A DNA stretch of 33,705 nt, taken from Gammaproteobacteria bacterium (lineage in GTDB: Bacteria; Pseudomonadota; Gammaproteobacteria; JAABTG01). Numbering within the stretch: the stretch's first letter is position 1; the number at the start of each line of letters is the position of its first letter. Where the stretch lies: positions 1-33,705 of the forward strand of contig JASJBY010000021.1 of assembly GCA_030066245.1 (NCBI GenBank), written 5' to 3'. Below, piece by piece: positions 1-9,806 of this stretch. Made by a program: the position numbers and the translations under genes. Below the pieces are notes generated by a model. That model saw only the letters and a program-made list of their open reading frames with translations. It searched no databases and had not been told where the DNA came from.

Positions 1-1776
1 ACCGACGGGAAGACCGAAGACGTCACGCCGCCTGAGTTCAGCGTGCGGACCCGCGTGCATGAGTATGGCGGCGGGGCCTATACGGTGCTCGACGGCACGG
101 TCTACTTCTCGAACTTTGCCGACCAGCGGCTCTACCGCCAGCGGTCGGGTGGGCAGCCGGAGCCGCTGACGGCGGAGGGGCCTTGGCGCTATGCCGACTT
201 GATTGTGGATTCCGCCCGCCGGCGGCTCATCTGTGTTCGGGAGGATCACAGCAGCGGCGGCGAACCTGACAACAGGCTGGTCAGCATCGGACTCGATACG
301 GGCGCCGATGGTCCGGGCATCACCCTCGCTGCCGGTCACGACTTCTACGCATCACCCTGTCTCAGCGCGGACGGCAGCCATCTCGCCTGGTTGACCTGGG
401 ACCACCCGAACATGCCCTGGGACAACACAAGCCTGTGGGTGGCCCGCGTCCTGGACGACGGTACGCTCGAGGGTCCGATCCAGATTGCCGGCGGTAGTGA
501 CGAGTCCGTGTTTCAACCCGTCTGGGGAGCGAACGGTTCCCTCTACTATGTCTCCGACCCCAGCGGCTGGTGGAATCTCTTCCGCTGGCGGGACGGCCGA
601 ATCGACGCCCACCTGTCCATGGAGGCGGAGTTCGGCCTACCCCAGTGGGTCTTCAGCATGTCCACCTACGCCCTGGTGGCAAACGGGAGCCTGGTCTGCG
701 CATACAGCCAGAACGGAAACCGCCACCTGGCTCGGATCGATTCCGGCCTCACAGATCTGCAGCCCATCGAAACGCCCTTCACGAGCATCGAGTCTGTTGC
801 CAGCGGTCCCGGCGGAGTGGTGTTCATCGCAGGTGCCCCCACCCTGCCCGAGGCGGTGTTCCTGCTCGACCCCGGGACGCATGCCACGCAGGCGCTGCGG
901 GAATCCAGCGGCGTCGCCTTCGATACCGGCTACCTCTCCGTGCCCGAGGCGATCGCGTTCCCAACGCCGCAGGGCCACACGGCCCACGCGCTGTTCTATC
1001 CGCCGTGCAATCGAGACTATGCCGGTCCGGCCGACCAGCGCCCGCCCCTGATCGTGCGCAGCCACGGCGGGCCCACGGCGGCGGCCGCCACCACCATGAG
1101 CCTGGCCATTCAGTACTGGACCAGCCGCGGCTTCGCCGTCGTGGACGTGAACTACGGCGGGAGCACGGGCTACGGCCGGGCCTATCGGCAGCGGCTCAAC
1201 GGTAAATGGGGCGTGGTGGACGTGGACGACTGCGTGAGTGCCGCCGAATACCTGGCGGATGCGGGCAAGGCGGATCCGGAGCGCCTCGCCATCCGCGGCA
1301 GCAGCGCGGGGGGCTACACCACCTTGGCGGCCCTGACCTTTCGCGACGTCTTCAGGGCGGGCGCCAGCCTGTATGGAATCAGCGACCTGGAGACCCTCAC
1401 CACGGACACCCACAAGTTCGAGTCCCGCTACCTGGACCGACTCGTCGGCCCACTGCCCGAGGCAAGGTCCGTCTATAGGGACCGCTCACCGATACACTAC
1501 ACCGACCGGCTGTCCGCACCCGTCATTTTCCTGCAGGGTCTTGAAGACAAGGTAGTGCCGCCAGACCAGGCGGAGAAGATGGTGGCCACACTGCGCCGCA
1601 AGGGCCTGCCCGTGGCCTATCTGGCCTTCGAGGGCGAGCAGCACGGCTTCCGACAAGCGGCCACGATTCGGAGAGCGTTGGAAGCCGAGCTTTATTTCTA
1701 CGGGCGCATCTTTCGCTTTGCTCCGGCCGACAGCCTGCCCGCGATACCGATAGAAAATCTGCCCGGCGAAGGCTGA
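1..1776 (+). CDS. S9 family peptidase (prolyl oligopeptidase / acylaminoacyl-peptidase-like), 5' truncated by window edge
   Basis: Frame is open from base 1 (TDGKTEDVTPPEFSVRTRVHEYGGG), so the listed GTG at 43 is probably internal. N-terminal beta-propeller-like region, C-terminal alpha/beta hydrolase with GSSAGGY nucleophile motif, RSHGGPT, and the D and H regions (GLEDKVVPP, GEQHGF). Confidence 0.93.
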   Translation, partial: TDGKTEDVTPPEFSVRTRVHEYGGGAYTVLDGTVYFSNFADQRLYRQRSGGQPEPLTAEGPWRYADLIVDSARRRLICVREDHSSGGEPDNRLVSIGLDTGADGPGITLAAGHDFYASPCLSADGSHLAWLTWDHPNMPWDNTSLWVARVLDDGTLEGPIQIAGGSDESVFQPVWGANGSLYYVSDPSGWWNLFRWRDGRIDAHLSMEAEFGLPQWVFSMSTYALVANGSLVCAYSQNGNRHLARIDSGLTDLQPIETPFTSIESVASGPGGVVFIAGAPTLPEAVFLLDPGTHATQALRESSGVAFDTGYLSVPEAIAFPTPQGHTAHALFYPPCNRDYAGPADQRPPLIVRSHGGPTAAAATTMSLAIQYWTSRGFAVVDVNYGGSTGYGRAYRQRLNGKWGVVDVDDCVSAAEYLADAGKADPERLAIRGSSAGGYTTLAALTFRDVFRAGASLYGISDLETLTTDTHKFESRYLDRLVGPLPEARSVYRDRSPIHYTDRLSAPVIFLQGLEDKVVPPDQAEKMVATLRRKGLPVAYLAFEGEQHGFRQAATIRRALEAELYFYGRIFRFAPADSLPAIPIENLPGEG

Positions 1777-1909
1777 GCGGCTTAAGCTCATGCGGCTTCC
1801 CGCGAGAATGACGCCGACCCGGGACCAGCGCCCGACGGCAAGCTTGCTGATGTGAAGGCAATGCAGGCCGCCTGATCCAGAGTGATCCGCCGGCTCTGGG
1901 AAGCGGTGC

Positions 1910-1937
1910 AAAAAAGAAAGGGCGCTTAAGCGCCCTT
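1910..1937 (-). terminator. Rho-independent terminator for the minus-strand gene 1983-2435
   Basis: Perfect stem AAGGGCGC-TTAA-GCGCCCTT (1918-1937), followed on the minus strand by TCTTTTTTGC. Confidence 0.75.
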
Positions 1938-1982
1938 GAAGCATCGCCGCTGCTTACCGCGGCCTGCAGGGGGAGAACCCGC

Positions 1983-2435
1983 TTACTGGCCTTGGGCCAG
2001 GGCTATCACGTACACGCGCGACATCCCCTGGAAGGCCAAAAAATCCTCGTCCAGATAGTCCAGATCCACAGAGGCATTCTCCAGCGCCTTCTTTGCCCGC
2101 AGGCGCCATGCCGTCTTGCCGATAAGATAGGCCGAGCCTCCCGGCACCGCGATGGCAACCAACACCTCGGGTACAGTGAGCTTGCTCGCCCCGACCCGGT
2201 AATCGAGCACATCGCGATGGTCCATGAGCTCGGTCCTGAGCAAGCGAACCTCCGCCAGCAGCACCGTCGGCGGCGGCCTCGGCAAGTCCACCAGGTAGCC
2301 GTCCCATAGCAGCGGAGAGCGCTCCACAATGCCTGGCGGAAAACCCTCGGCCGACAACGAAGCCGGCTCGGCCGCGGCCGGGAAACTGGTCAATGTCAGC
2401 AGAAAAAGGGTAATGGGTGCGCTCAGCCGCGGCAT
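1983..2435 (-). CDS. Hypothetical secreted protein (150 aa)
   Basis: ORF with N-terminal signal peptide-like MPRLSAPITLFLLTLTSFPAAAEP; followed by a terminator; no recognised domain. Confidence 0.7.
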   Translation of the reverse strand: MPRLSAPITLFLLTLTSFPAAAEPASLSAEGFPPGIVERSPLLWDGYLVDLPRPPPTVLLAEVRLLRTELMDHRDVLDYRVGASKLTVPEVLVAIAVPGGSAYLIGKTAWRLRAKKALENASVDLDYLDEDFLAFQGMSRVYVIALAQGQ

Positions 2436-2752
2436 TGCGCAACCTCCTCTCAGCCGAAGAGTCGGTCACAGGTGTCCTAGCCACACCCCCTCCTGCCAGG
2501 CAACACTTCCCAGTGCGACCCGCTCGCTCGCGAGTTCCACGCTACAAGTTTCGCGCCAGCCCGGCGCGCCAATTGGATAAGCCATTGTTTAGAAGCAATT
2601 TATTAGAGAAGGCGACGGAATCGGCGATGCCGAGGCGACGTCAGCATGGGAAAAACGGAAACGCCGGTTACAGCTGCAGGCGTGCCAGCGTCAAGAATCT
2701 TACGCATGAGCGGCGGGGAGCGGCGAAATTCTGGCGCAGGGGACCTGCCCCG

Positions 2753-3910
2753 TCAGTGCTTGAGCTCGGCGGCGCGCCGCAGGGCGCGCTTTCCGAATCG
2801 ACCGTTGATGTCGTCCACGGCTGCGTCCAGCCGCCGGCCCCTGGCCCGGCTCTCATCTTCGAACAGAGTCTGCTGCCTTGGCGCCGGCTCTTCCAGGCCG
2901 CTGACGCCGACGCCAATCAGGCGCAGGGGCCCGGGCCCCCTGACCAGACCCGTTCTGAGCAGCTGGTCGGCGATCTGCCAGATCTCCTGAGTCATATCGG
3001 TGGGACTGCTCAGGGTGTGAGCACGGGTGATGGTCTGGAAGTCGGAGCGGCGCAGCTTGACCTGCACGGTGCGGGCCTCCAATCCCAGGCGGCGCAGACG
3101 CCGCGCCACCTGCTCGGTCAGCTCGAGGAGCCGCGCACGCAGTATTTCCCGATCGGCGATGTCCGTGGCAAAGGTGGTTTCGTGGGAGATGGACTTCGCC
3201 AAGTGGTCCGGGACTACGGCCCGGTGGTCAATGCCCCGGGAAAGCTCCCGGAGATGGCTGCCGGCACGGCCGAACAGGGCCTCTAGGACGTCCGAGGACG
3301 CGTCGCGCAGCTGGCCGACGGTGCGGATCCCAAGCCGGGCCAGGCGGGTGCTGGCCACGCGTCCGACGCCCCAAAGCCGTTCCACGGGGAGCGGATCCAG
3401 GAATGCTCGAACCCCTTCTGGCTGGACCACCACGAAACCGTCGGGCTTGTCCAGATCGCTGGCCAGCTTCGCAAGAAACTTATTGGGCGCCACACCCACC
3501 GAGGCGACCAGATCCAACTCGTCGCGGATGGTGCGCTTGATCCGGCGCCCGATGTCCGCGCTGGAACCGAACAGGCACTCGCTGGCGCTGCAGTCCAAGA
3601 ACGCTTCATCCAAGGAAAGCGGCTCCACCACCGGCGTGAAGGTCCGGAAGATGGCGCGGATGGCGCGCGATACCTCTGCGTAGTAAGCCATGCGCACCGG
3701 CAGAATGACCGCCTCCGGGCAGAGCTTGAGCGCCGTGGCAGAGGGCATGGCGCTATGTACCCCGAAGCGCCTCGCCACGTAGTTGGCGGCCGCCACCACC
3801 CCGCGGGATCCGGGGCGTCCCCCGACGATCACGGGCTTTGCCGCCAGCTCGGGGCGGTCGCGCACCTCCACGGATGCATAGAAGGCGTCCATGTCCACGT
3901 GGAGGATCAC
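2753..3910 (-). CDS. dinB: DNA polymerase IV (Y-family)
   Basis: VILHVDMDAFYASVEVRDRPELAAKPVIVGG, SLDEAFLD, SVGVAPNKFLAKLASDLDKPDG, LWGVG. The listed 589-aa ORF is over-extended; the homologous part starts near the GTG at 3910. Confidence 0.95.
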   Translation of the reverse strand: MILHVDMDAFYASVEVRDRPELAAKPVIVGGRPGSRGVVAAANYVARRFGVHSAMPSATALKLCPEAVILPVRMAYYAEVSRAIRAIFRTFTPVVEPLSLDEAFLDCSASECLFGSSADIGRRIKRTIRDELDLVASVGVAPNKFLAKLASDLDKPDGFVVVQPEGVRAFLDPLPVERLWGVGRVASTRLARLGIRTVGQLRDASSDVLEALFGRAGSHLRELSRGIDHRAVVPDHLAKSISHETTFATDIADREILRARLLELTEQVARRLRRLGLEARTVQVKLRRSDFQTITRAHTLSSPTDMTQEIWQIADQLLRTGLVRGPGPLRLIGVGVSGLEEPAPRQQTLFEDESRARGRRLDAAVDDINGRFGKRALRRAAELKH

Positions 3911-3918
3911 CGGTACTC

Positions 3919-4623
3919 TCAGCTGCGGCCGTAGACCGGGATCGCTGCGCCGTTCACGGCGCGGGCGGCGTCGGAGGCCAGAAACAGGATCACATCGGCC
4001 AGGGCTGCGGGCGGTACCCACGTGGCGAAGTCGGCGTCGGACATGTCGCTGCGGTTCTGAGGCGTGTCGATGGTACCCGGCAGGATGCAGTTGACGTTGA
4101 TGTCGTCCTGCTTGTGCTCTGCCGCGAGACTTCCGGTGAAGGTGATGACGGCCGCTTTGGAGGCGCAGTAGGGCGCCATGCGGCCCTTGGGCTGGACGGC
4201 CGCCCGTGCCGCCACGTTGACGATACGGCCGAACTGCTGGGCCAACATATGGGGCAACACGGCCCGCGTTGCCAGAAACACGGAGCGTGCGTTCAGGTCC
4301 ATCATGAAATCCCAGGTCTCCGTCGGCGTATCCCGCAAGGCCGGCCCCATGCGGAAGCCGCCGGCCACGTTCACCAGGATGTCGATGCGTCCGGACTGGG
4401 CTGCGACTCGGGAGATCCCCTCCTGCACCGCGGCTTCGTCGGTCAGATCCACCGCCAGGGTGACATGGTCCGGGGCGTTCCCGTAGAGGGCCTGCAGGCG
4501 GTCTCCGGCCAGATCGGCGCAAATGAGATGCGCCCCGGCTCGAGCGAACGCCGCAACCACGGCCTGTCCCAGACTGCCCGCCGCCCCGGTTACCAGGGCC
4601 ACCTTGCCAGTGAAGTCAAACAT
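3919..4623 (-). CDS. SDR family NAD(P)-dependent oxidoreductase
   Basis: Rossmann GKVALVTGAAGSLGQA, NVAGG, and YCASKAA (YxxxK catalytic motif). GAGGAAG-type SD upstream of the ATG at 4623. Confidence 0.93.
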   Translation of the reverse strand: MFDFTGKVALVTGAAGSLGQAVVAAFARAGAHLICADLAGDRLQALYGNAPDHVTLAVDLTDEAAVQEGISRVAAQSGRIDILVNVAGGFRMGPALRDTPTETWDFMMDLNARSVFLATRAVLPHMLAQQFGRIVNVAARAAVQPKGRMAPYCASKAAVITFTGSLAAEHKQDDINVNCILPGTIDTPQNRSDMSDADFATWVPPAALADVILFLASDAARAVNGAAIPVYGRS

Positions 4624-5005
4624 GTCGCTTCCTCAGCGGTTGACGAAGTTTTTGCCTGGTGCTGCGCGGAACGCACCGCTCTGTGTGTGTCGTCTCCTGC
4701 AGCGGGGACGGGGAGCCACATCTTTGGTGCGCATTTCTCACCAGGCGGACCCGGTTTCCACGTAAATGTCGCAATGTTCAAAGCCTTGGCTTCTTTGTTG
4801 TCCACCATCTTGTTTGCAGGTTGTCCTATTCGGTTCTTGGCCCCCTCTAGCTTCGCATCTTGGCCGATCTCCCTTGAGCCATAGTCCCGCTATGCCTCTG
4901 CGGGCGATTGACCAAGCTGCTTTGCCAAAGTAACCCAAGATTCCGAATCCCGGTGAGAAACGCGCGCTAGGCCCTGCCGGGTCGCCGAAACACGCCGTCC
5001 CGGGC

Positions 5006-5857
5006 TCAGCGCAGGTTGGTCTTGAAGGACGGAATGTCGGCGTTCCTGGCTTCGGAGAAATTGGCGAAGTCCATGGTCACCGCTGCCAGCTCCACGCCCT
5101 CGAAGTTCGCATCGCGCACGTTGGCACTGCGCATGATCGTTCCGCCGATGATGGCGTGGCTCAGGTCCACGCCAGACAGATTGGCGTGGCGCAGGTTGGA
5201 GTCCAGCAGCACCGCATGGCGCATCTGCGCGCCGCTCAGGTTGGCCCCCTCCATGTTGGCGAGATTGAGCACCGTGGCCTGACCGTGCTCGCTGCCCAGG
5301 TTGGCCTCCACCAGGGTTGCCTTCACCAGGTTGGCCTCGTTCAAGTGACTGGTGCGCAGATCCGCATGGCTGAGATCGGCCTTGCGCAGATTGGAGTCGA
5401 TGAGCAGTGCGTGGCGGATCGTCGCGTGGGTCAGCACACAACGGTTCAGGCTCGCTTTGCGCAGATCGGCCTGGGTGAGGTTGGCCCCGGCCAGGTTGCT
5501 GCCGTGCAACTCCACCTGGCGCAGGTCGGCGCCGCGCAGATCCGCGCCGCTCAGATCGCAGTTGCGCAGCATGGCTGCCCCGGCGTGGGACCCGTCGCTC
5601 AGCCTGGCGCCGTTCAGGCGGGCGCCGCTCAGATTGGCCTCGTTCAGATGCGCCCCGAACAACTGGGCATGGTCCAGGTTGGCACCCGCCAGGTCAGCCC
5701 CGCAGAGGTCCGCATGGTCGAGCTTCGCATGGCTCAGGTCCGCACCTCTCAAGTCGGCGCCCGCCAAGCGCATCTCCCGGAGATCGGCGCCCGCCAGGCT
5801 GTTGCCCTGTACCGTGTCCAGCACTTCGCCGCTATCTTTCTGCTTAATCTCGAGCAT
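5006..5857 (-). CDS. Pentapeptide repeat protein (about 283 aa)
   Basis: Long runs of A(D/N)LXX repeats (LAGADLRGADLSHAKLDHADLCGADLAGANL...). ATG at 5857 preceded by GGGGAGGATAGCTGGC. Confidence 0.92.
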   Translation of the reverse strand: MLEIKQKDSGEVLDTVQGNSLAGADLREMRLAGADLRGADLSHAKLDHADLCGADLAGANLDHAQLFGAHLNEANLSGARLNGARLSDGSHAGAAMLRNCDLSGADLRGADLRQVELHGSNLAGANLTQADLRKASLNRCVLTHATIRHALLIDSNLRKADLSHADLRTSHLNEANLVKATLVEANLGSEHGQATVLNLANMEGANLSGAQMRHAVLLDSNLRHANLSGVDLSHAIIGGTIMRSANVRDANFEGVELAAVTMDFANFSEARNADIPSFKTNLR

Positions 5858-5990
5858 GCCAGCTATCCTCCCCGAGAAGCCCCCTCGCCGGCGCCTGACA
5901 TGGGCGCGGCAGCCCGGCGAAGCCTCTCTAGCCATCATACCAAGACCGTTTGCCGGCTCAAGATGCCGGCCCTGCAGACGACCGCAATAA

Positions 5991-6020
5991 TTGTCTTTTT
6001 GGACGCGCGATACGTAAGAT
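5991..6020 (+). promoter_or_regulatory. Possible sigma70-type promoter for the RND gene
   Basis: TTGTCT (5991-5996), 18-nt spacer, TAAGAT (6015-6020), upstream of the ATG at 6094. Motif reading only. Confidence 0.3.
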
Positions 6021-6093
6021 AGAACTGTAGCGTCTGGCCAGCAGAAGAGGTCCGCCCGCCCAGGGTAGTGGTCATAGGCTGAGCAGCGAAGTC

Positions 6094-9000
6094 ATGAAAG
6101 AGCGTCCTCCGATCCACCGCTCCCGGCGACCGGCGCTGCATCACCCTCCGATTCCCTACGAAGAGCGCCCCCGCCTGGGCATGGCCGGCGGCATTGCCCG
6201 CGCTTTTATCGACTCGCCCCTGTCCCCTCTGCTCTATATCGCGACCCTGTTCATCGGCCTGCTCGGGTTGTTCTTCACTCCGCGGCAGGAGGACCCCGAA
6301 ATCTCCGTGCCTATGATCGACATCTTTATCCAGTATCCAGGCGCGTCCGCGGAGCAGGTGGCGAGCCTGGCCATCGACCCCCTGCAGCGGATCATGAGCG
6401 AGATCCCCGGGGTCAAGCACGTGTATGCGGCCTCCCAGCGGGAGAACGGCATAGTCACCGTGCGCTTCGAGGTGGGAGAGGAGCTCGGACCGTCCATTGT
6501 CAAGGTCCACGACAAGCTGCAGACCAACCTGGACATGATCCCGCCGGATGTGTCCATGCCGCTGGTCAAGCCCAAGGGCATCGACGACGTGCCCGTGGTC
6601 ACCTTGACCCTGTGGTCAAGTGAGATGGACGACGGCGTGCTGCGCGCGCTGGCGCTGGACGTGCTGCAGCGGCTGAAGGAGGTCAGGAACACCGGTCCCG
6701 GCTTCGTGGTCGGCGGCCGTTCCGAGCAAATACGCATCGAGGTGCTTCCCGAGCGCCTGGCCGGCTTCGGCATCAGCCTTGACCAGGTGGCAAACGCCAT
6801 TCGCTCGGCTAACACCCAGAAGGACGGCGGTACGGTGGAGTCCGGCGATACCCTGTTCAGGGTGACCACGGGCTCCTATCTGCGCAACGCCGAGGACGTG
6901 GGCGGTCTTGTGCTGGGCAGTCAGCACGGCATGCCCATCTACGTGCGGGATGTCGCTAACGTTTTTGAAGGCCCCGAGGAGACGAGCCGGCTGGTGGCGT
7001 TCTTCACAGGTCCCAGCCACGACGGCTCAACGCCCGAGGCCAGCGGCAGGCCCGCCGTGACCATCGCCATTGCCAAGAAGCAGGGCACCAACGGCGTCAC
7101 TGTTGCCGAGGACATCCTGGAGAAAGTGGAATCACTGAAAGGGCGCCTGATTCCGGCAAATGTCCACGTCAGCGTCACGCGCAACTACGGCAAGACGGCC
7201 AACGACAAGGTTAACGAGCTGCTGCTGGCCCTGACGGGCGCGGCCATCGCCGTCAGCGTGCTCTGTTTCATCACCATCGGCACGCGGCCGGCCATCGTGG
7301 TCATCGTCGTCATTCCCGTGGTCATTCTCATCACCGTGTGGTCGGCCTGGATCCTCGGCTACACCATCAACCGGGTGAGCCTGTTCGCGCTGATCTTCGC
7401 CATCGGTATTCTGGTTGACGATGCCACCGTGGTGGTGGAGAACATCTTCCGGCGCTGGCTGCACGAGGACGACATCAGCGTCGACACGGCCGTGGACGCC
7501 GTACGCGAAGTGGGCAACCCCACAATCATCGCCACCCTCACCGTGCTTGCCGCCCTGCTGCCCATGGGCTTCGTCAGCGGCATGATGGGGCCCTACATGC
7601 TGCCCATACCGACACTCGGGTCGGTGGCCATGGTCTTCTCTCTGTTCGCGGCCTTTGTGTTCACACCGTGGTTCTCCCTGAAGCTGCGTCCGAAGCTGGA
7701 GGCCCTGAAGAAGGCCGAGCAGAAGGAGCGGCGCATTCAGAACGCCATCGGGCGCATCTACCGGCCCATCGTGCAGCCGCTTATTCGCAACCGGCTCGCC
7801 GCCTGGGTGTTCCTGTGCACCATCGTGGCCGCGTTCTTCCTGGCCATCTCCATGTTCTATACGAAGGCGGTCACCGTGAAGACGCTGCCTTTCGACAACA
7901 AGCCGGAGTTCAACGTGGTCATCAATATGCCTGAGGGCACGGCACTCCCGGTCACCGCCAACGTGGCGTGGCGGCTGGCCGAGGTCCTGCAGCAGCAGAT
8001 GCCGGAGGTGATCGCGCTGCAGACCTATGTGGGCACCGTGTCGCCGTTCAACTTTAACGGCATGGTGCGTCACTACTACCTGCGACAGAACGCGTGGGAG
8101 GCGGACATCCAGGTGATGCTGCTGGACAAGGATGAGAGGGAGCGCAGCAGCCACGAGCTGGCCATCGCCGCGCGCCAGCTGCTCACCCCGGTGGCCAGGG
8201 AGCACGGCGCGCGGATTGCGATCGTGGAGATGCCGCCGGGCCCGCCCGTGCTGCAGACCGTCGTAGCCGAGATCTACGGACCGGACGCAACCACCCGGCG
8301 CCAGGTTGCCGAGGACATGGCGCGCCTGTTCGACACCGTCCCCAATCTGGTGGACGTGGATCACTACATGACCACGCCCCACGACCTCTGGCACTTCGAG
8401 GTGGACACAGAGAAAGCCGAGCGCCGAGGCGTCTCCGTGGAGGCCATCACGCGCAACGTCACCATGGCCATGGGCGGCCACCGGCTGGGAGACGTGAAGC
8501 GAGGCAATGTGCGCGAACCTACCTATCTCGTCATCCAGCTGCCCCTGGAAGTACGCGCCGACGTGACCCGCGTCGCCGACCTCCCGGTGCCGACACGGGA
8601 CGGACGCACAGTGCCCCTGGCGGAGCTGGGCCGATTCGTCAAAGTCGCGGAGGATCCCATCATTTATCACAAGGATCTGCGCCCCATGGAGTACGTGGTG
8701 GGTGAGATGGAAGGCCGCATGGGGGCGCCCATCTACGGCATGCTGGCGGTCGAGGATCAGCTCAAGGTCTACACGACGCCGGACGGTGTCAACGCGATGA
8801 CCGGCACCCTGACCAAGGCACCCAAGGACGACGCAGCGACCAGCTTCGAGTGGACCGGCGAGTGGACCGTCACCTACGAGACGTTTCGCGATCTGGGGCT
8901 GGCATTCGCCGCAGCCCTGGTGCTCATCTTCGCGCTGCTGGTGTGGGAGTTCGGTAACTTCATCCATCCCACCATCATAATGGCGCCCATACCCCTGACC

Positions 9001-9549
9001 CTGATCGGGATCATCCCCGGCCACTGGCTGCTGAATGCCGAGTTCACCGCCACCTCCATGATCGGCTTCATCGCCCTTGCCGGGATCGAGGTGCGCAACT
9101 CCATCCTGATGGTGGACTTCGCCAAAAACTCTGTCCACCGGGGCACGGAAGTCCAGGAGGCCGTCATCCGCGCCGGCCAGATCCGCATGCGCCCCATCTG
9201 GGTGACGGACCTGACCATGATGGCCGGCGCCGTGGCCATCCTGTTCGACCCCATCTTCCAGGGCATGGCCATCTCCCTGCTGTTCGGTCCCATCGTGGCC
9301 ACCACCCTGACGCTGGTCGTGGTACCGCTGGGCTGCATCACCGCCAGCAAGGCGCTTTTCCCGAAGCCTGTCGAAGGCGAGGCGGAGATATGTCCGCTCC
9401 CGGAAGAGGAGCAGGCCGCGCTCGAGCAGGAAGCGGCCGAGCTGGTCCCGGCCAAACAGACCCTGAGCAGCGTGGCGCCGGCCGGCGAGAAGGGGCCGCT
9501 TTCGGCAACCGAGAGAAAGGCGCATCATCCACGACGGAAGACCGGCTAG
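6094..9549 (+). CDS. RND (AcrB/HAE-type) efflux transporter permease subunit, 1151 aa
   Basis: EDPEISVPMIDIFIQYPGASAEQVASLAIDPLQ, GILVDDATVVVENIFRR (TM4 proton-relay Asp pair), duplicated RND organisation, IALAGIEVRNSILMVDF, MRPIWVTDLTMMAG. Confidence 0.95.
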   Translation: MKERPPIHRSRRPALHHPPIPYEERPRLGMAGGIARAFIDSPLSPLLYIATLFIGLLGLFFTPRQEDPEISVPMIDIFIQYPGASAEQVASLAIDPLQRIMSEIPGVKHVYAASQRENGIVTVRFEVGEELGPSIVKVHDKLQTNLDMIPPDVSMPLVKPKGIDDVPVVTLTLWSSEMDDGVLRALALDVLQRLKEVRNTGPGFVVGGRSEQIRIEVLPERLAGFGISLDQVANAIRSANTQKDGGTVESGDTLFRVTTGSYLRNAEDVGGLVLGSQHGMPIYVRDVANVFEGPEETSRLVAFFTGPSHDGSTPEASGRPAVTIAIAKKQGTNGVTVAEDILEKVESLKGRLIPANVHVSVTRNYGKTANDKVNELLLALTGAAIAVSVLCFITIGTRPAIVVIVVIPVVILITVWSAWILGYTINRVSLFALIFAIGILVDDATVVVENIFRRWLHEDDISVDTAVDAVREVGNPTIIATLTVLAALLPMGFVSGMMGPYMLPIPTLGSVAMVFSLFAAFVFTPWFSLKLRPKLEALKKAEQKERRIQNAIGRIYRPIVQPLIRNRLAAWVFLCTIVAAFFLAISMFYTKAVTVKTLPFDNKPEFNVVINMPEGTALPVTANVAWRLAEVLQQQMPEVIALQTYVGTVSPFNFNGMVRHYYLRQNAWEADIQVMLLDKDERERSSHELAIAARQLLTPVAREHGARIAIVEMPPGPPVLQTVVAEIYGPDATTRRQVAEDMARLFDTVPNLVDVDHYMTTPHDLWHFEVDTEKAERRGVSVEAITRNVTMAMGGHRLGDVKRGNVREPTYLVIQLPLEVRADVTRVADLPVPTRDGRTVPLAELGRFVKVAEDPIIYHKDLRPMEYVVGEMEGRMGAPIYGMLAVEDQLKVYTTPDGVNAMTGTLTKAPKDDAATSFEWTGEWTVTYETFRDLGLAFAAALVLIFALLVWEFGNFIHPTIIMAPIPLTLIGIIPGHWLLNAEFTATSMIGFIALAGIEVRNSILMVDFAKNSVHRGTEVQEAVIRAGQIRMRPIWVTDLTMMAGAVAILFDPIFQGMAISLLFGPIVATTLTLVVVPLGCITASKALFPKPVEGEAEICPLPEEEQAALEQEAAELVPAKQTLSSVAPAGEKGPLSATERKAHHPRRKTG

Positions 9550-9806
9550 CGCACGGCCGACAACGACATTCTCCTCTCTCTTCACCACGTTTGAAGTGCT
9601 CTACGGACTGCAGGACGCTACTATCGACGAAGCCGTCCATCGGCTCATAGCGCGGATCGGGAAGGCCGACCCAAGCGTCGACCCCGAAGCGGTCTACCGG
9701 CTTGTTCACGAGCGAAACCGAATGCGGCTTCACGTCCGTGGAGCCCGTCACGGCTGTCGTGCATGCGCGGGTGGACGGGCTGGCGTCGCGGGACGAGGGC
9801 GAAGCG

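Noticed and set aside
3911-4522. N-terminal extension of the DinB ORF (possible fusion)
   Set aside because: It overlaps the SDR gene in another frame, and its sequence is low-complexity Arg/Gly-rich; DinB homology begins at about 3910.
5006-5857. Regular repeats that could be read as a CRISPR array
   Set aside because: The periodicity is 15 bp and degenerate, explained by pentapeptide codons; no direct repeat-spacer structure.
5156-6022. 288-aa plus-strand repeat ORF (AQVG/AQIG repeats)
   Set aside because: It is the antisense image of the pentapeptide-repeat gene, not an independent repeat protein.
7132-9588. 818-aa minus-strand ORF antisense to the RND gene
   Set aside because: His/Gly/Asp-rich low-information translation typical of antisense frames in high-GC genes; the plus strand is clearly coding.
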